DNA of 64,000 nt, taken from positions 2,604,001-2,668,000 of the forward strand of contig NZ_CP159534.1 of NCBI RefSeq assembly GCF_040529335.1. Direction: 5' to 3'. Origin of the DNA: Streptomyces sp. HUAS MG91. GTDB lineage: Bacteria > Actinomycetota > Actinomycetes > Streptomycetales > Streptomycetaceae. Shown in pieces: positions 1 to 7,024 of this stretch; position 1 is the first letter of the stretch, and every line of letters begins with the position of its first letter. The notes under the pieces were generated by a model. The model saw only the letters and a program-made list of their open reading frames with translations. It was not told the DNA's origin and did no database searches. The position numbers were made by a program, and so were the translations under genes.

Positions 1-174
1 GGTGACGGAGACGAGCGACCCCCGTGCGCCCGTCGCCGTCCCGGTGCCCTGTCGCGCGGCGACGGCGGGGGCCGCGGCGGCACCCGCGAGCAGCAGCGCG
101 ACCGCCCCGGCGAGGCCGCGCCGCACTGCCGAAGTCCCCATGAACGTACGCGAGTTGTGCGTGTGCTTGGTCAT
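1..174 (-). CDS. Secreted protein, N-terminal fragment (cut by window edge)
   Basis: Only the first 58 codons are present; the frame is open to the window edge. The ATG at 174 opens a typical export signal: a basic stretch (MTKHTHNSR), then an alanine/leucine-rich core (LAGAVALLLAGAAAA) ending near PAVAA, a plausible signal peptidase I site. What follows is Gly/Thr/Ala-rich and uninformative. The family cannot be named from this fragment. Confidence 0.6.
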   Translation of the reverse strand, partial: MTKHTHNSRTFMGTSAVRRGLAGAVALLLAGAAAAPAVAARQGTGTATGARGSLVSVT

Positions 175-273
175 GGGTCGACGGTAGGGATCGGCACCCG
201 GGGCCCGACATCCGAGCCGCCCCCGGGACGGTGGTGGGCCTGGGTACACCCCCTGCCTGGGGTCCGCCCGTGG

Positions 274-1326
274 TCAGGCTCCCAGCGCGGTTCCGCCGAC
301 GGGGCGCATCCTGCGCCGGCCGGCCGGTGGCGCGGTGGAGTTGCGGACCACGAGTTCGGGTTCGTGCAGGAGCTCGGTGGCGCTGGTGGGGACGCCGCCG
401 ATCTGGTTGGCGAGGAGGGTGACGGCGGCGCGTGACATGGCCTCGATGGGCTGGCGCAGGGTGGTCAGGGGCGGGTTGGTGTAGTTCATGAAGGCGGAGT
501 CGTCGTAGCCGACGACGGAGAGGTCCTCGGGGACGGCCAGGCCCGCGCGGCGGGCGGCGCGGATGGCTCCGAGGGCCAGGATGTCGCTGCCGCAGATGAG
601 GCCGGTGATCTGCTGCCGGAGGAGTTCACCGGCCGCCGCCTGGCCGCCCTCGAAGGAGAACAGGGCGTGTCCCACGAGGTGTTCGGGGACGTGCGGTCGG
701 TGCCGGGCCGTCAGCCGGGTGAAGGCGTCGGCCTTGCGGCGGGAGGGGCCGTGGTCGGAGGGGCCGACCAGGAGGCCGATCCGGGTGTGTCCGAGTGCGG
801 TGAGATGGGCGTGGGCCTGTTCGACGGCGGTGGCGTCGTCGGTGGAGACCTGTGGGAATCCCGTCGCCCCGTGGATCGCGGCCGGCTGGGCGACGGCGGC
901 GTTCAACAGGACGACGGGGACGCCTCGTTGGACGAGCGATTCGTACTCCTGGGTGTTGAGCCCGCCGCAGAAGATCACGCCGCACACGTGCTGGTCGAGC
1001 AGCATGGACACGTACTCGGCCTCGGTGAGGCCGCCGGCGGTGCGGGTGCAGAGCACGGGTGTGAAGCCGAGCTGCACCAGCGCGCCGCCGGCGACTTCGG
1101 CCAGGGCGGGGAAGATGGGGTTCTGCAGTTCGGGCAGCACCAGACCGACGAGGCGGGAGCTGGTGCCGCGCAGTTGGGTGGGCCGTTCGTAGCCCAGGAC
1201 GTCGACCGCGGTGAGGACGGCTTTCCGGGTGGCGTCGGAGACACCGGGTTTGCTGTTGAGGACGCGGCTGACGGTCGCTTCGCTGACGCCTACGCGGCGG
1301 GCCACTTCGGAGAGCCTGCGGGCCAT
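274..1326 (-). CDS. LacI-family transcriptional regulator (first of two paralogues)
   Basis: A 350-residue repressor-type protein. The N-terminal LacI helix-turn-helix is clear (residues about 2-25, with VGVSEATVSRVLN), followed by the hinge and a periplasmic-binding-protein-like sensor domain (about 60-330, with PELQNPIFPALAEVAGG and the C-terminal TTLRQPIEAM motif). It lies 62 bp downstream of the GH13 gene on the same strand, so it can be read as the last gene of the solute-binding-protein/permease/glucosidase operon. It is strikingly similar to the LacI gene at 10058-11035, both in the DNA-binding part and in long runs of the sensor domain. Function as repressor of the sugar operon, with a gluco-oligosaccharide as inducer, is inferred from position. 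Confidence 0.9.
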   Translation of the reverse strand: MARRLSEVARRVGVSEATVSRVLNSKPGVSDATRKAVLTAVDVLGYERPTQLRGTSSRLVGLVLPELQNPIFPALAEVAGGALVQLGFTPVLCTRTAGGLTEAEYVSMLLDQHVCGVIFCGGLNTQEYESLVQRGVPVVLLNAAVAQPAAIHGATGFPQVSTDDATAVEQAHAHLTALGHTRIGLLVGPSDHGPSRRKADAFTRLTARHRPHVPEHLVGHALFSFEGGQAAAGELLRQQITGLICGSDILALGAIRAARRAGLAVPEDLSVVGYDDSAFMNYTNPPLTTLRQPIEAMSRAAVTLLANQIGGVPTSATELLHEPELVVRNSTAPPAGRRRMRPVGGTALGA

Positions 1327-1388
1327 GAGGGGTGCTTTCTGTCCAGGGGCTGTCCGGCGGTCGTCCGGTGCGTGCCCGGGGAATCAGG

Positions 1389-3059
1389 TCACTCGGTGCG
1401 CAGCCACACCGTGGTGTCGGGTGCCAGGGAACCGGGGCCGGGCGTGCCCGGCGCGCTGCTGAGCAGGATCTCGCCGTGCGGGGGCAGCGGCTGGTCCGTC
1501 CCGGACAGGTTGGCGACGCAGAGGAAGCCGGGGCCGCGCCGGAAGGCGAGCACGTGCGGGTCCGTGCCGTGCCAGCGGAAGGAGCCGCCGCGCAGGTCCG
1601 CCGCGTGGCGGCGGCGAGCGGCGAGCGCGGCCCGGTAGAAGGCGAGCATGGACTCCGGGTCCGCCTCCTGCGCCTCGACGGTGTGGGCGGCCCAGGCGGC
1701 GGGCTGCGGCAGCCAGGGCTGAGCCGTCGCCATGGAGCCGGTGGTGGAGCCGGTCGTGGGGCTGAAGCCGAACGGGGGTTCGTCGCCGGACCACGGCAGG
1801 GGGACGCGGCAGCCGTCGCGGCCGATGTCCTGGCCCGCGGTGCGGTGGAAGATCGGGTCCTGGCGCAGGGCCGCGGGGATGTCCTCGACCTCCCACAGGC
1901 CCAGTTCCTCGCCCTGGTAGAGGTAGTGCGCGCCGGGCAGGGCAAGGGCGAGCAGCAGGGCGGCGCGGGCCCGGCGGGTGCCCAGCTCCAGGTCGGTGGG
2001 GGTGCCGTGCTGGCGCAGGGCGTGGCCGTAGGAGCTGTCGGCCCGGCCGTAGCGGGTGACGTGGCGGGTCACGTCGTGGTTGGACAGCACCCAGGTCGGG
2101 GAGGCGCCGACGCCCGCGTGGGCGTCGAGGGTGTCCTGGATGACGGTGCGCAGGGCGCCGGGCTCCCACGGGCTGTTGAGGTAGTCGAAGTTGAAGGCGG
2201 TGTGCATCTCGTCGCCGCGCAGGTAGCGGGCGAAGCGCTCGGGGTCGGCGAGCCAGACCTCGCCGATGAGGGCGCGGGCGGGCTCGTAGCCGTCGGCGAC
2301 GGCACGCCAGGCCCGGTAGATGGAGTGGACGCCGTCGCGGTCGATGTAGGGATGGTCGGGGGGCGTGCTGTCGGGGGCGAACTCGGGCAGGGCGGGGTCC
2401 TTGGCGGGCATGGTCGCCGAGTCGATGCGGACGCCGTCGGCGCCGCGGTCGAACCAGAACCTGAGGATGTCCTCGTGCTCCTCGCGGACCTTCGGGTTGT
2501 CCCAGTTGAGGTCGGGCTGCTCGGGCGCGAACAGGTGCAGGTACCACTCCCCCGGTGTGCCGTCGGGGTCGGCGACGCGGGTCCAGGCCGGTCCGCCGAA
2601 GACGGACTGCCAGTCGTTGGGCGGCAGTTCGCCGTCGGCGCCGCGGCCCGGCCGGAACCAGAACAGGTCGCGGGCCTCGGCGCCGGGGGCCGCGGCGCGC
2701 GCCTCCTGGAACCAGGCGTGCTGGTCGGAGACGTGGTTGGGGACGATGTCGACGATGACGCGCAGGCCCAGGGCGTGCGCCTCGGCGATGAGCGCCTCGG
2801 CCTCCGCCAGGTCGCCGAAGGCGGGGTCGATGCGCCGGTAGTCCGCGACGTCGTATCCGGCGTCGGCCTGCGGGGAGGCGTACCAGGGGCTGAACCAGAG
2901 CGCGTCGACGCCGAGTTCGGCGAGATGGGGCAGGCGGCCGCGGACGCCGGCCAGGTCGCCGATGCCGTCGCCGTCTGCGTCGGCGAAGGAGCGCGGGTAG
3001 ACCTGGTAGATGACGGCGTGGCGCCACCATTCGTCGTGGGCGTCGGTGGATCGGGCCAC
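1389..3059 (-). CDS. Intracellular alpha-glucosidase, glycoside hydrolase family 13
   Basis: A 556-residue GH13 enzyme without a signal peptide, so cytoplasmic. The four conserved regions are visible: VIVDIVPNH (region I), GVRIDSA with the nucleophile Asp (region II), GEVWLAD with the acid/base Glu (region III) and LSNHDVTR (region IV). The N-terminal HAVIYQVYPRSF is typical of the alpha-glucosidase/oligo-1,6-glucosidase branch. The start is a GTG with AAGGAG about 9 bp upstream. It follows the two sugar permease genes after about 50 bp, which supports hydrolysis of imported malto-, isomalto- or nigero-oligosaccharides to glucose. Linkage specificity cannot be read from the sequence; the nearby GH87 enzyme suggests alpha-1,3-linked products. 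Confidence 0.93.
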   Translation of the reverse strand: MARSTDAHDEWWRHAVIYQVYPRSFADADGDGIGDLAGVRGRLPHLAELGVDALWFSPWYASPQADAGYDVADYRRIDPAFGDLAEAEALIAEAHALGLRVIVDIVPNHVSDQHAWFQEARAAAPGAEARDLFWFRPGRGADGELPPNDWQSVFGGPAWTRVADPDGTPGEWYLHLFAPEQPDLNWDNPKVREEHEDILRFWFDRGADGVRIDSATMPAKDPALPEFAPDSTPPDHPYIDRDGVHSIYRAWRAVADGYEPARALIGEVWLADPERFARYLRGDEMHTAFNFDYLNSPWEPGALRTVIQDTLDAHAGVGASPTWVLSNHDVTRHVTRYGRADSSYGHALRQHGTPTDLELGTRRARAALLLALALPGAHYLYQGEELGLWEVEDIPAALRQDPIFHRTAGQDIGRDGCRVPLPWSGDEPPFGFSPTTGSTTGSMATAQPWLPQPAAWAAHTVEAQEADPESMLAFYRAALAARRRHAADLRGGSFRWHGTDPHVLAFRRGPGFLCVANLSGTDQPLPPHGEILLSSAPGTPGPGSLAPDTTVWLRTE

Positions 3060-3111
3060 GAAAGGAACTCCTTGACTGGGATGAGGGGTGACAGCGGTGT
3101 TCGGGAGGGCG

Positions 3112-4023
3112 CTATCCCTTGAGGGCGCCCGCGGACAGGCCGCCGATGATGTGGCGCTGGAAGAACAGGAAGAGGACGACCATCGGGACGGCGGCGATGG
3201 TGAGACCGGCGATCATCTCGGTGGGCGGCACCTGGGTGGTGGACGTGGACAGCCGGTGCAGGGCCACGGACAGGGTCTGCCGGTCCGGGTCCTGGAGGAC
3301 CAGCAGCGGCCACAGGAAGTCCTTCCACATGCCGACGACCGAGAAGATGGAGACCACGGCGAGCACGGGGCGGGACAGCGGCAGCACCACGCGGAGCAGC
3401 ACCTGGAGCCGGGAGGCGCCGTCGATGGCCGCGGCGTCGAGGATGTCGGTGGGGATCTGGTCGAAGAAGCGGCGCAGCACGTAGATGTTGAACGCGTTGG
3501 CCGCTCCCGGCAGCCACAGCGCCCAGGGGGTGTTGACGAGGTTGACGTGGAACAGCGGGAGGTCGTTGACCGTCAGATAGGCGGGGACGAGGAGGGCCGC
3601 GGCGGGCAGCATGAGGCTGGCGAGCATCCCGGCGAAGACGATGTTGCCGAAGACCGGGCGCAGCTTCGACAGGGCGTACGCGGCGCAGACGTCGACCGCC
3701 ATCTGGATCGCCCAGCCCCCGGCCGCGTAGTACACGGTGTTGAGGAAGAAGTGGGCGATGTCCATCTGGGTCCAGGCGTCCTTGTAGGCGCTCAGGTGGA
3801 CGGACTTGGGCAGCAGGGTCGGGGTCTGTTCGGCGAACTGGCGGGGTGTCTCCAGGGCGGAGCTCGCCATCCACCACAGCGGGTAGAGGAAGGCGGCCGC
3901 GAAGGCGATCACCGTCAGGGTGAGGATCGCGTAGTAGAGGCGCCGGTTGCGCGGGCGTGCGAGTTCCTTGGCGGAGATCAGGCTGCGCTGCGCGGAGTCG
4001 GCGGCGGTTGTGGCCTTGGACAT
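3112..4023 (-). CDS. Sugar ABC transporter permease (MalG type)
   Basis: A 303-residue inner-membrane permease of the binding-protein-dependent carbohydrate class (CUT1). After a short cytoplasmic N-terminus the first membrane helix is LYYAILTLTVIAFAAAFLYP. The EAA-type coupling loop near residue 200 (DAAAIDGASRLQVLLRVVLPLSRP) is intact. The C-terminus FFQRHIIGGLSAGALKG is the usual MalG-type ending. The ATG at 4023 follows the stop of the preceding permease by 11 bp and has GGGAGAAG upstream, so translation is probably coupled. No ATPase is encoded in the locus; CUT1 systems of streptomycetes commonly share the MsiK ATPase encoded elsewhere. Confidence 0.93.
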   Translation of the reverse strand: MSKATTAADSAQRSLISAKELARPRNRRLYYAILTLTVIAFAAAFLYPLWWMASSALETPRQFAEQTPTLLPKSVHLSAYKDAWTQMDIAHFFLNTVYYAAGGWAIQMAVDVCAAYALSKLRPVFGNIVFAGMLASLMLPAAALLVPAYLTVNDLPLFHVNLVNTPWALWLPGAANAFNIYVLRRFFDQIPTDILDAAAIDGASRLQVLLRVVLPLSRPVLAVVSIFSVVGMWKDFLWPLLVLQDPDRQTLSVALHRLSTSTTQVPPTEMIAGLTIAAVPMVVLFLFFQRHIIGGLSAGALKG

Positions 4024-4034
4024 GTGCTTCTCCC

Positions 4035-4997
4035 TCAGCCCTTCTCGCCGTCGCGGGTCAGGCGCAGATAGACGGCGGCGAAGACGGCGAGTACGGCGAA
4101 CAGCAGCACGCTCATCGCGGCGGCGAGTCCGAAGTCGTTGTTGACGGCGAACGCGTAGCGGTAGACCAGCGTCATCACGGTGATGGTGGAGGTGTTGGTG
4201 AAGCCGGTCATCTGGAAGGGCTCGATGAACACCTGCATCGTCGAGATGATCTGGAGCAGGAGCAGGACCAGCATCACGAAGCGCATCTGCGGCACGGTGA
4301 CGTGGCGCAGCCGGGCCCACATGCCGGCGCCGTCCAGTTCGGCCGCCTCGTAGAGCTCGCCGGGGATGGACTGGAGCGCGGCGAGGTACATCAGGGTGGC
4401 GCCGCCCATGTTCGCCCAGGTGGAGACGAGGACGAGGGAGATCATGGCGGTGTGCGGGGACTGCACCCACTGGGAGGTGGGCAGGTGGGCGCCGTGCAGC
4501 AGGGTGTTGAACAGGCCCTGGCCGGGATCGTAGAAGTACTGCCACAGCATGACGCTGACGATGGGCGGGAGCATGACCGGCAGGTACACGGCGATGCGGA
4601 AGTACGCCTTGAAGTGGCGTAGTTCGTTGAGGAGGACCGCGATGACGAAGGGCACGGCGTAGCCGAAGAGCAGCGCGAGGCCGGTGAACTCGGCGGTGTT
4701 CTTCCACGCGGTCCAGAACAGCGGATCGGCCAGCAGGGTGCGGTAGTTGCCGAGGCCGATCCACTGCGGGTCGGTGATGAGGTTGTCGCGCTGGAAGCTC
4801 AGGGTGATGCCGCGGACGAGCGGATACCAGGAGAAGTAGGCGAAGCTGAGGATCCCCGCGGCGAGGAAGCCGTAGGCCAGGGCGTTGTCCGTGAGCCGGC
4901 GGCGCAGGTGCGGCCACCGGCCGGGCCCGGGGCCGTGGGCCGTGGCGGGCAGCGGCGGACGGACATCGCTGCGACGCGGCGCGAGGGACGTCGCCAT
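4035..4997 (-). CDS. Sugar ABC transporter permease (MalF type)
   Basis: A 320-residue permease with six predicted membrane spans. The cytoplasmic N-terminal tail (about 35 residues, rich in Arg and Pro) precedes the first helix ALAYGFLAAGILSFAYF. The coupling loop YEAAELDGAGMWARLRHVTVPQM near residue 215 identifies it as the MalF-type partner. The ATG at 4997 has AAGGAGAA upstream. It is separated from the binding-protein gene by a 113-bp gap holding a stable stem-loop, and followed after 11 bp by the MalG-type partner. Confidence 0.92.
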   Translation of the reverse strand: MATSLAPRRSDVRPPLPATAHGPGPGRWPHLRRRLTDNALAYGFLAAGILSFAYFSWYPLVRGITLSFQRDNLITDPQWIGLGNYRTLLADPLFWTAWKNTAEFTGLALLFGYAVPFVIAVLLNELRHFKAYFRIAVYLPVMLPPIVSVMLWQYFYDPGQGLFNTLLHGAHLPTSQWVQSPHTAMISLVLVSTWANMGGATLMYLAALQSIPGELYEAAELDGAGMWARLRHVTVPQMRFVMLVLLLLQIISTMQVFIEPFQMTGFTNTSTITVMTLVYRYAFAVNNDFGLAAAMSVLLFAVLAVFAAVYLRLTRDGEKG

Positions 4998-5063
4998 GGG
5001 TTCTCCTTGTGGTTCGGGGGGTTCGGGGGTGCGGCGGTACTTCGGTACGGGGTGGGGCCGGGG

Positions 5064-5095
5064 CCGTGCCGCGGGGGTCAGGTGCCGCGGCACGG
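5064..5095 (-). promoter_or_regulatory. Stem-loop between binding-protein and permease genes
   Basis: CCGTGCCGCGG at 5064-5074 and CCGCGGCACGG at 5085-5095 form a perfect 11-bp stem with a 10-nt loop, just downstream of the binding-protein stop codon. Hairpins in this position often protect the binding-protein message or terminate part of the transcripts, giving more binding protein than permease. That role is inferred. Confidence 0.55.
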
Positions 5096-5110
5096 CGGGA
5101 TCGGCGGGTG

Positions 5111-6481
5111 CTACTGGGCGGCGAGCAGCGCGTCGACCTGCTTCGAGGCGTCGCCGAGCAGCTTGTCGATGTCGGCGTTCTTCTCGGTGAGCACCTTGGC
5201 CATGGCGGTGTCCAGGACGGCGTAGATCTTCTGGGCCTGCGGCGGTTCGAGGCGGAGCGGGATCGCGCCGATGGCGTCGCTGAACGGCTTGTAGTTCGCG
5301 ACGGGCTGGTTCGCGTATTTCTTGTCGGCCGCGGCCTTGGTCTTCTGCGCGGCGCCGGTCCAGATGTTGGGCTCGGGCAGGCCGACCGGCTGCTTGTGGG
5401 CGGCGGCGCGCTTCTGGCCCATCGTGATCCGGTCGGGGTTCTCGTACTTGAACATGATCCAGGCCAGGGCGGCCCTGGTCTGCGCCGGACTGTTCTTGGG
5501 GCTGAACATGAATCCGCCGCCGCCCGCCAGGGTGCCCTTGCCCTCGGGGATGGCGCCGAAGCCGTACTCCTTCGGGTCGCCCTTGTACTGCGCGGCGATG
5601 GTCGGGATGTTGTCCGAGGTGGCCAGGTACATGCCCAGCTTGCCGGAGCCCATCATCTGGAGCAGGTCGGCCCATTCGAGGAGCTGGCGCTGCCCCATGG
5701 AGTCGTCGGTCCAGCGCATGTCGTGCAGCTGCTGGAGGACGGCCCGGCCGGTGACGTTGTCGAAGTCGGCCTTCCAGGTGCCGTCGCTCCGCTGCTTGGC
5801 CACGTCGCCGCCGCGCGAGTACATCTCGGCGGTGAAGTGCCAGCCGCCGGTGTTGGACTTGCTGTAGTCGCCGTAGCCGGTGATGCCCTTGCCGAGGGCG
5901 GCGATCTTCTTGGCGTCGGTGCGGACCTCGTCCCACGTGGTGGGGGGCTTGTCGGGGTCCAGGCCGGCCTTCTTGAACAGGGTGCGGTTGTAGACGAGGC
6001 CCATGGAGTAGTTGCCCTCGGTCACGCCGTAGGTGCGGCCGGCCTCGTCCTGGAAGACCTTGCGCAGCTCGGGCTTGACCTGCTGGGCCTGCGGATAGTC
6101 CTTGAGGGCGTCGGTGATGTCGGCGGCCTGGTGCTTGGCGATGATGCCGGCCGGGTCGGTGAGGTAGACGTAGTAGGCGTTCTCCAGCTGGCCTCCGGCG
6201 AGCTTGGTGGAGAACGTCTGGGGGTCCATCTGCCCCTCGTGCGGGACGACATGGATCTTCGGGTTGGCCTTCTCGAACGCGGCCACGTCCTGGAGGAAGA
6301 TCTTGCGGTTGACCGGGTCGGTCTTCGCGGGCATGTCGTTCACCGTGATGGTGATCTTGCCGTTGGGGTCGGCGGAGTCGTCGCCGGAGGCTCCGCAGCC
6401 GCTCACGGAGAAGCCGAGTGCGGCCACCGCGGCCACGGCGATGCCGACGCGGGCGTTTCTGCCCGCCGGTATTGCGGTCAT
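5111..6481 (-). CDS. Extracellular sugar-binding lipoprotein of an ABC importer
   Basis: A 456-residue solute-binding protein of the carbohydrate (family 1/SBP_bac_1) type. The start at 6481 puts a signal peptide in front of a lipobox VSGC with Cys29, so the mature protein would be lipid-anchored outside the membrane. Characteristic stretches include TWDEVRTDAKKIAALGKG and the glycine-rich AGGGGFMFSPKN near the middle. It is the first gene of the operon leading to two permeases, a GH13 alpha-glucosidase and a LacI regulator. The ligand is inferred to be an alpha-gluco-oligosaccharide from those neighbours and from the divergent GH87 glucanase. An upstream in-frame start near 6610 would only lengthen the protein ahead of a good signal peptide, so it was not used. 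Confidence 0.93.
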   Translation of the reverse strand: MTAIPAGRNARVGIAVAAVAALGFSVSGCGASGDDSADPNGKITITVNDMPAKTDPVNRKIFLQDVAAFEKANPKIHVVPHEGQMDPQTFSTKLAGGQLENAYYVYLTDPAGIIAKHQAADITDALKDYPQAQQVKPELRKVFQDEAGRTYGVTEGNYSMGLVYNRTLFKKAGLDPDKPPTTWDEVRTDAKKIAALGKGITGYGDYSKSNTGGWHFTAEMYSRGGDVAKQRSDGTWKADFDNVTGRAVLQQLHDMRWTDDSMGQRQLLEWADLLQMMGSGKLGMYLATSDNIPTIAAQYKGDPKEYGFGAIPEGKGTLAGGGGFMFSPKNSPAQTRAALAWIMFKYENPDRITMGQKRAAAHKQPVGLPEPNIWTGAAQKTKAAADKKYANQPVANYKPFSDAIGAIPLRLEPPQAQKIYAVLDTAMAKVLTEKNADIDKLLGDASKQVDALLAAQ

Positions 6482-6590
6482 GGATCGTCCCTGAGGGTGA
6501 AGTGGATAGGCGCGGCGTCGATACGCGGCCCGTCGAGGTGACGCACAAGTTACGGGCCCCACGAACCGCGAGCAATACACAAACCTGGAT

Positions 6591-6908
6591 ACGCAAAGCA
6601 TCAATAACACCTGCGGATCTCCGAGAAATATCTCGACGAAACCGGACGCAAGAAGCCGACATCGGGTGCGTCGGGACCGCCGGGCACGCGCCGCCGCGCG
6701 GCGGGACCGTCAGGGATGAAGCCCTCGCGCACCGTGGATGAGCTGGCACGGAGGCGATCCTGCGGGCGGAGCCGCACACTGATGGCGACGCAAGACGGAG
6801 AGCAAGAATCCGACACTCGTCACGTAATTGTGTTCCACCGGTTCACCCCGCGAAGAGGCGTCAACTCACCTGCACATGCTGGTAGTTGGGGCAGCGCAAG
6901 CGACGCAA
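6591..6908 (+). promoter_or_regulatory. Set of four ACGCAA hexamers, candidate regulator sites
   Basis: ACGCAA occurs at 6591-6596, 6646-6651, 6788-6793 and 6903-6908, always in the same orientation. The last copy is part of the direct repeat CGCAAGCGACGCAAGC. GCAAG-type repeats are reminiscent of operators for sugar-regulating LacI proteins in streptomycetes, but assignment to the two LacI proteins here is inference. Confidence 0.35.
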
Positions 6909-6955
6909 GCAATTCCGTGGAAAGCATCGCCGGAATTCGCGGTTGTCCGCACGCA

Positions 6956-6984
6956 TTGCCGACGCATCACCCCGCCGTTACGGT
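6956..6984 (+). promoter_or_regulatory. Putative promoter of the GH87 glucanase gene
   Basis: TTGCCG at 6956-6961 and TACGGT at 6979-6984 are separated by 17 bp, a reasonable match to the streptomycete vegetative promoter. Transcription would begin about 35 bp before the ATG at 7025. Confidence 0.4.
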
Positions 6985-7024
6985 GCGCGTCACTCACCCG
7001 CCCCTTTTCCGTGGGAGTTCCCCC

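Larger units (their letters stand above)
6482..7024. other. Divergent regulatory region between ABC operon and glucanase gene
   Basis: This 543-bp gap contains no convincing gene. It must hold the promoters for the binding-protein operon (leftward) and the secreted glucanase (rightward). Visible elements are four same-orientation ACGCAA hexamers, a CGCAAGCGACGCAAGC direct repeat at 6895-6910, a short palindrome CGAGA-N4-TCTCG at 6622-6635, and a sigma-70-like promoter before the glucanase. The segment around 6540-6640 is clearly less GC-rich than the surroundings. Confidence 0.6.

Noticed and set aside
4035..6779. Single 900-residue protein joining the binding-protein region to the permease
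   Set aside because: The upstream part is an off-frame shadow of the binding-protein gene; the permease has its own ATG and ribosome site at 4997.
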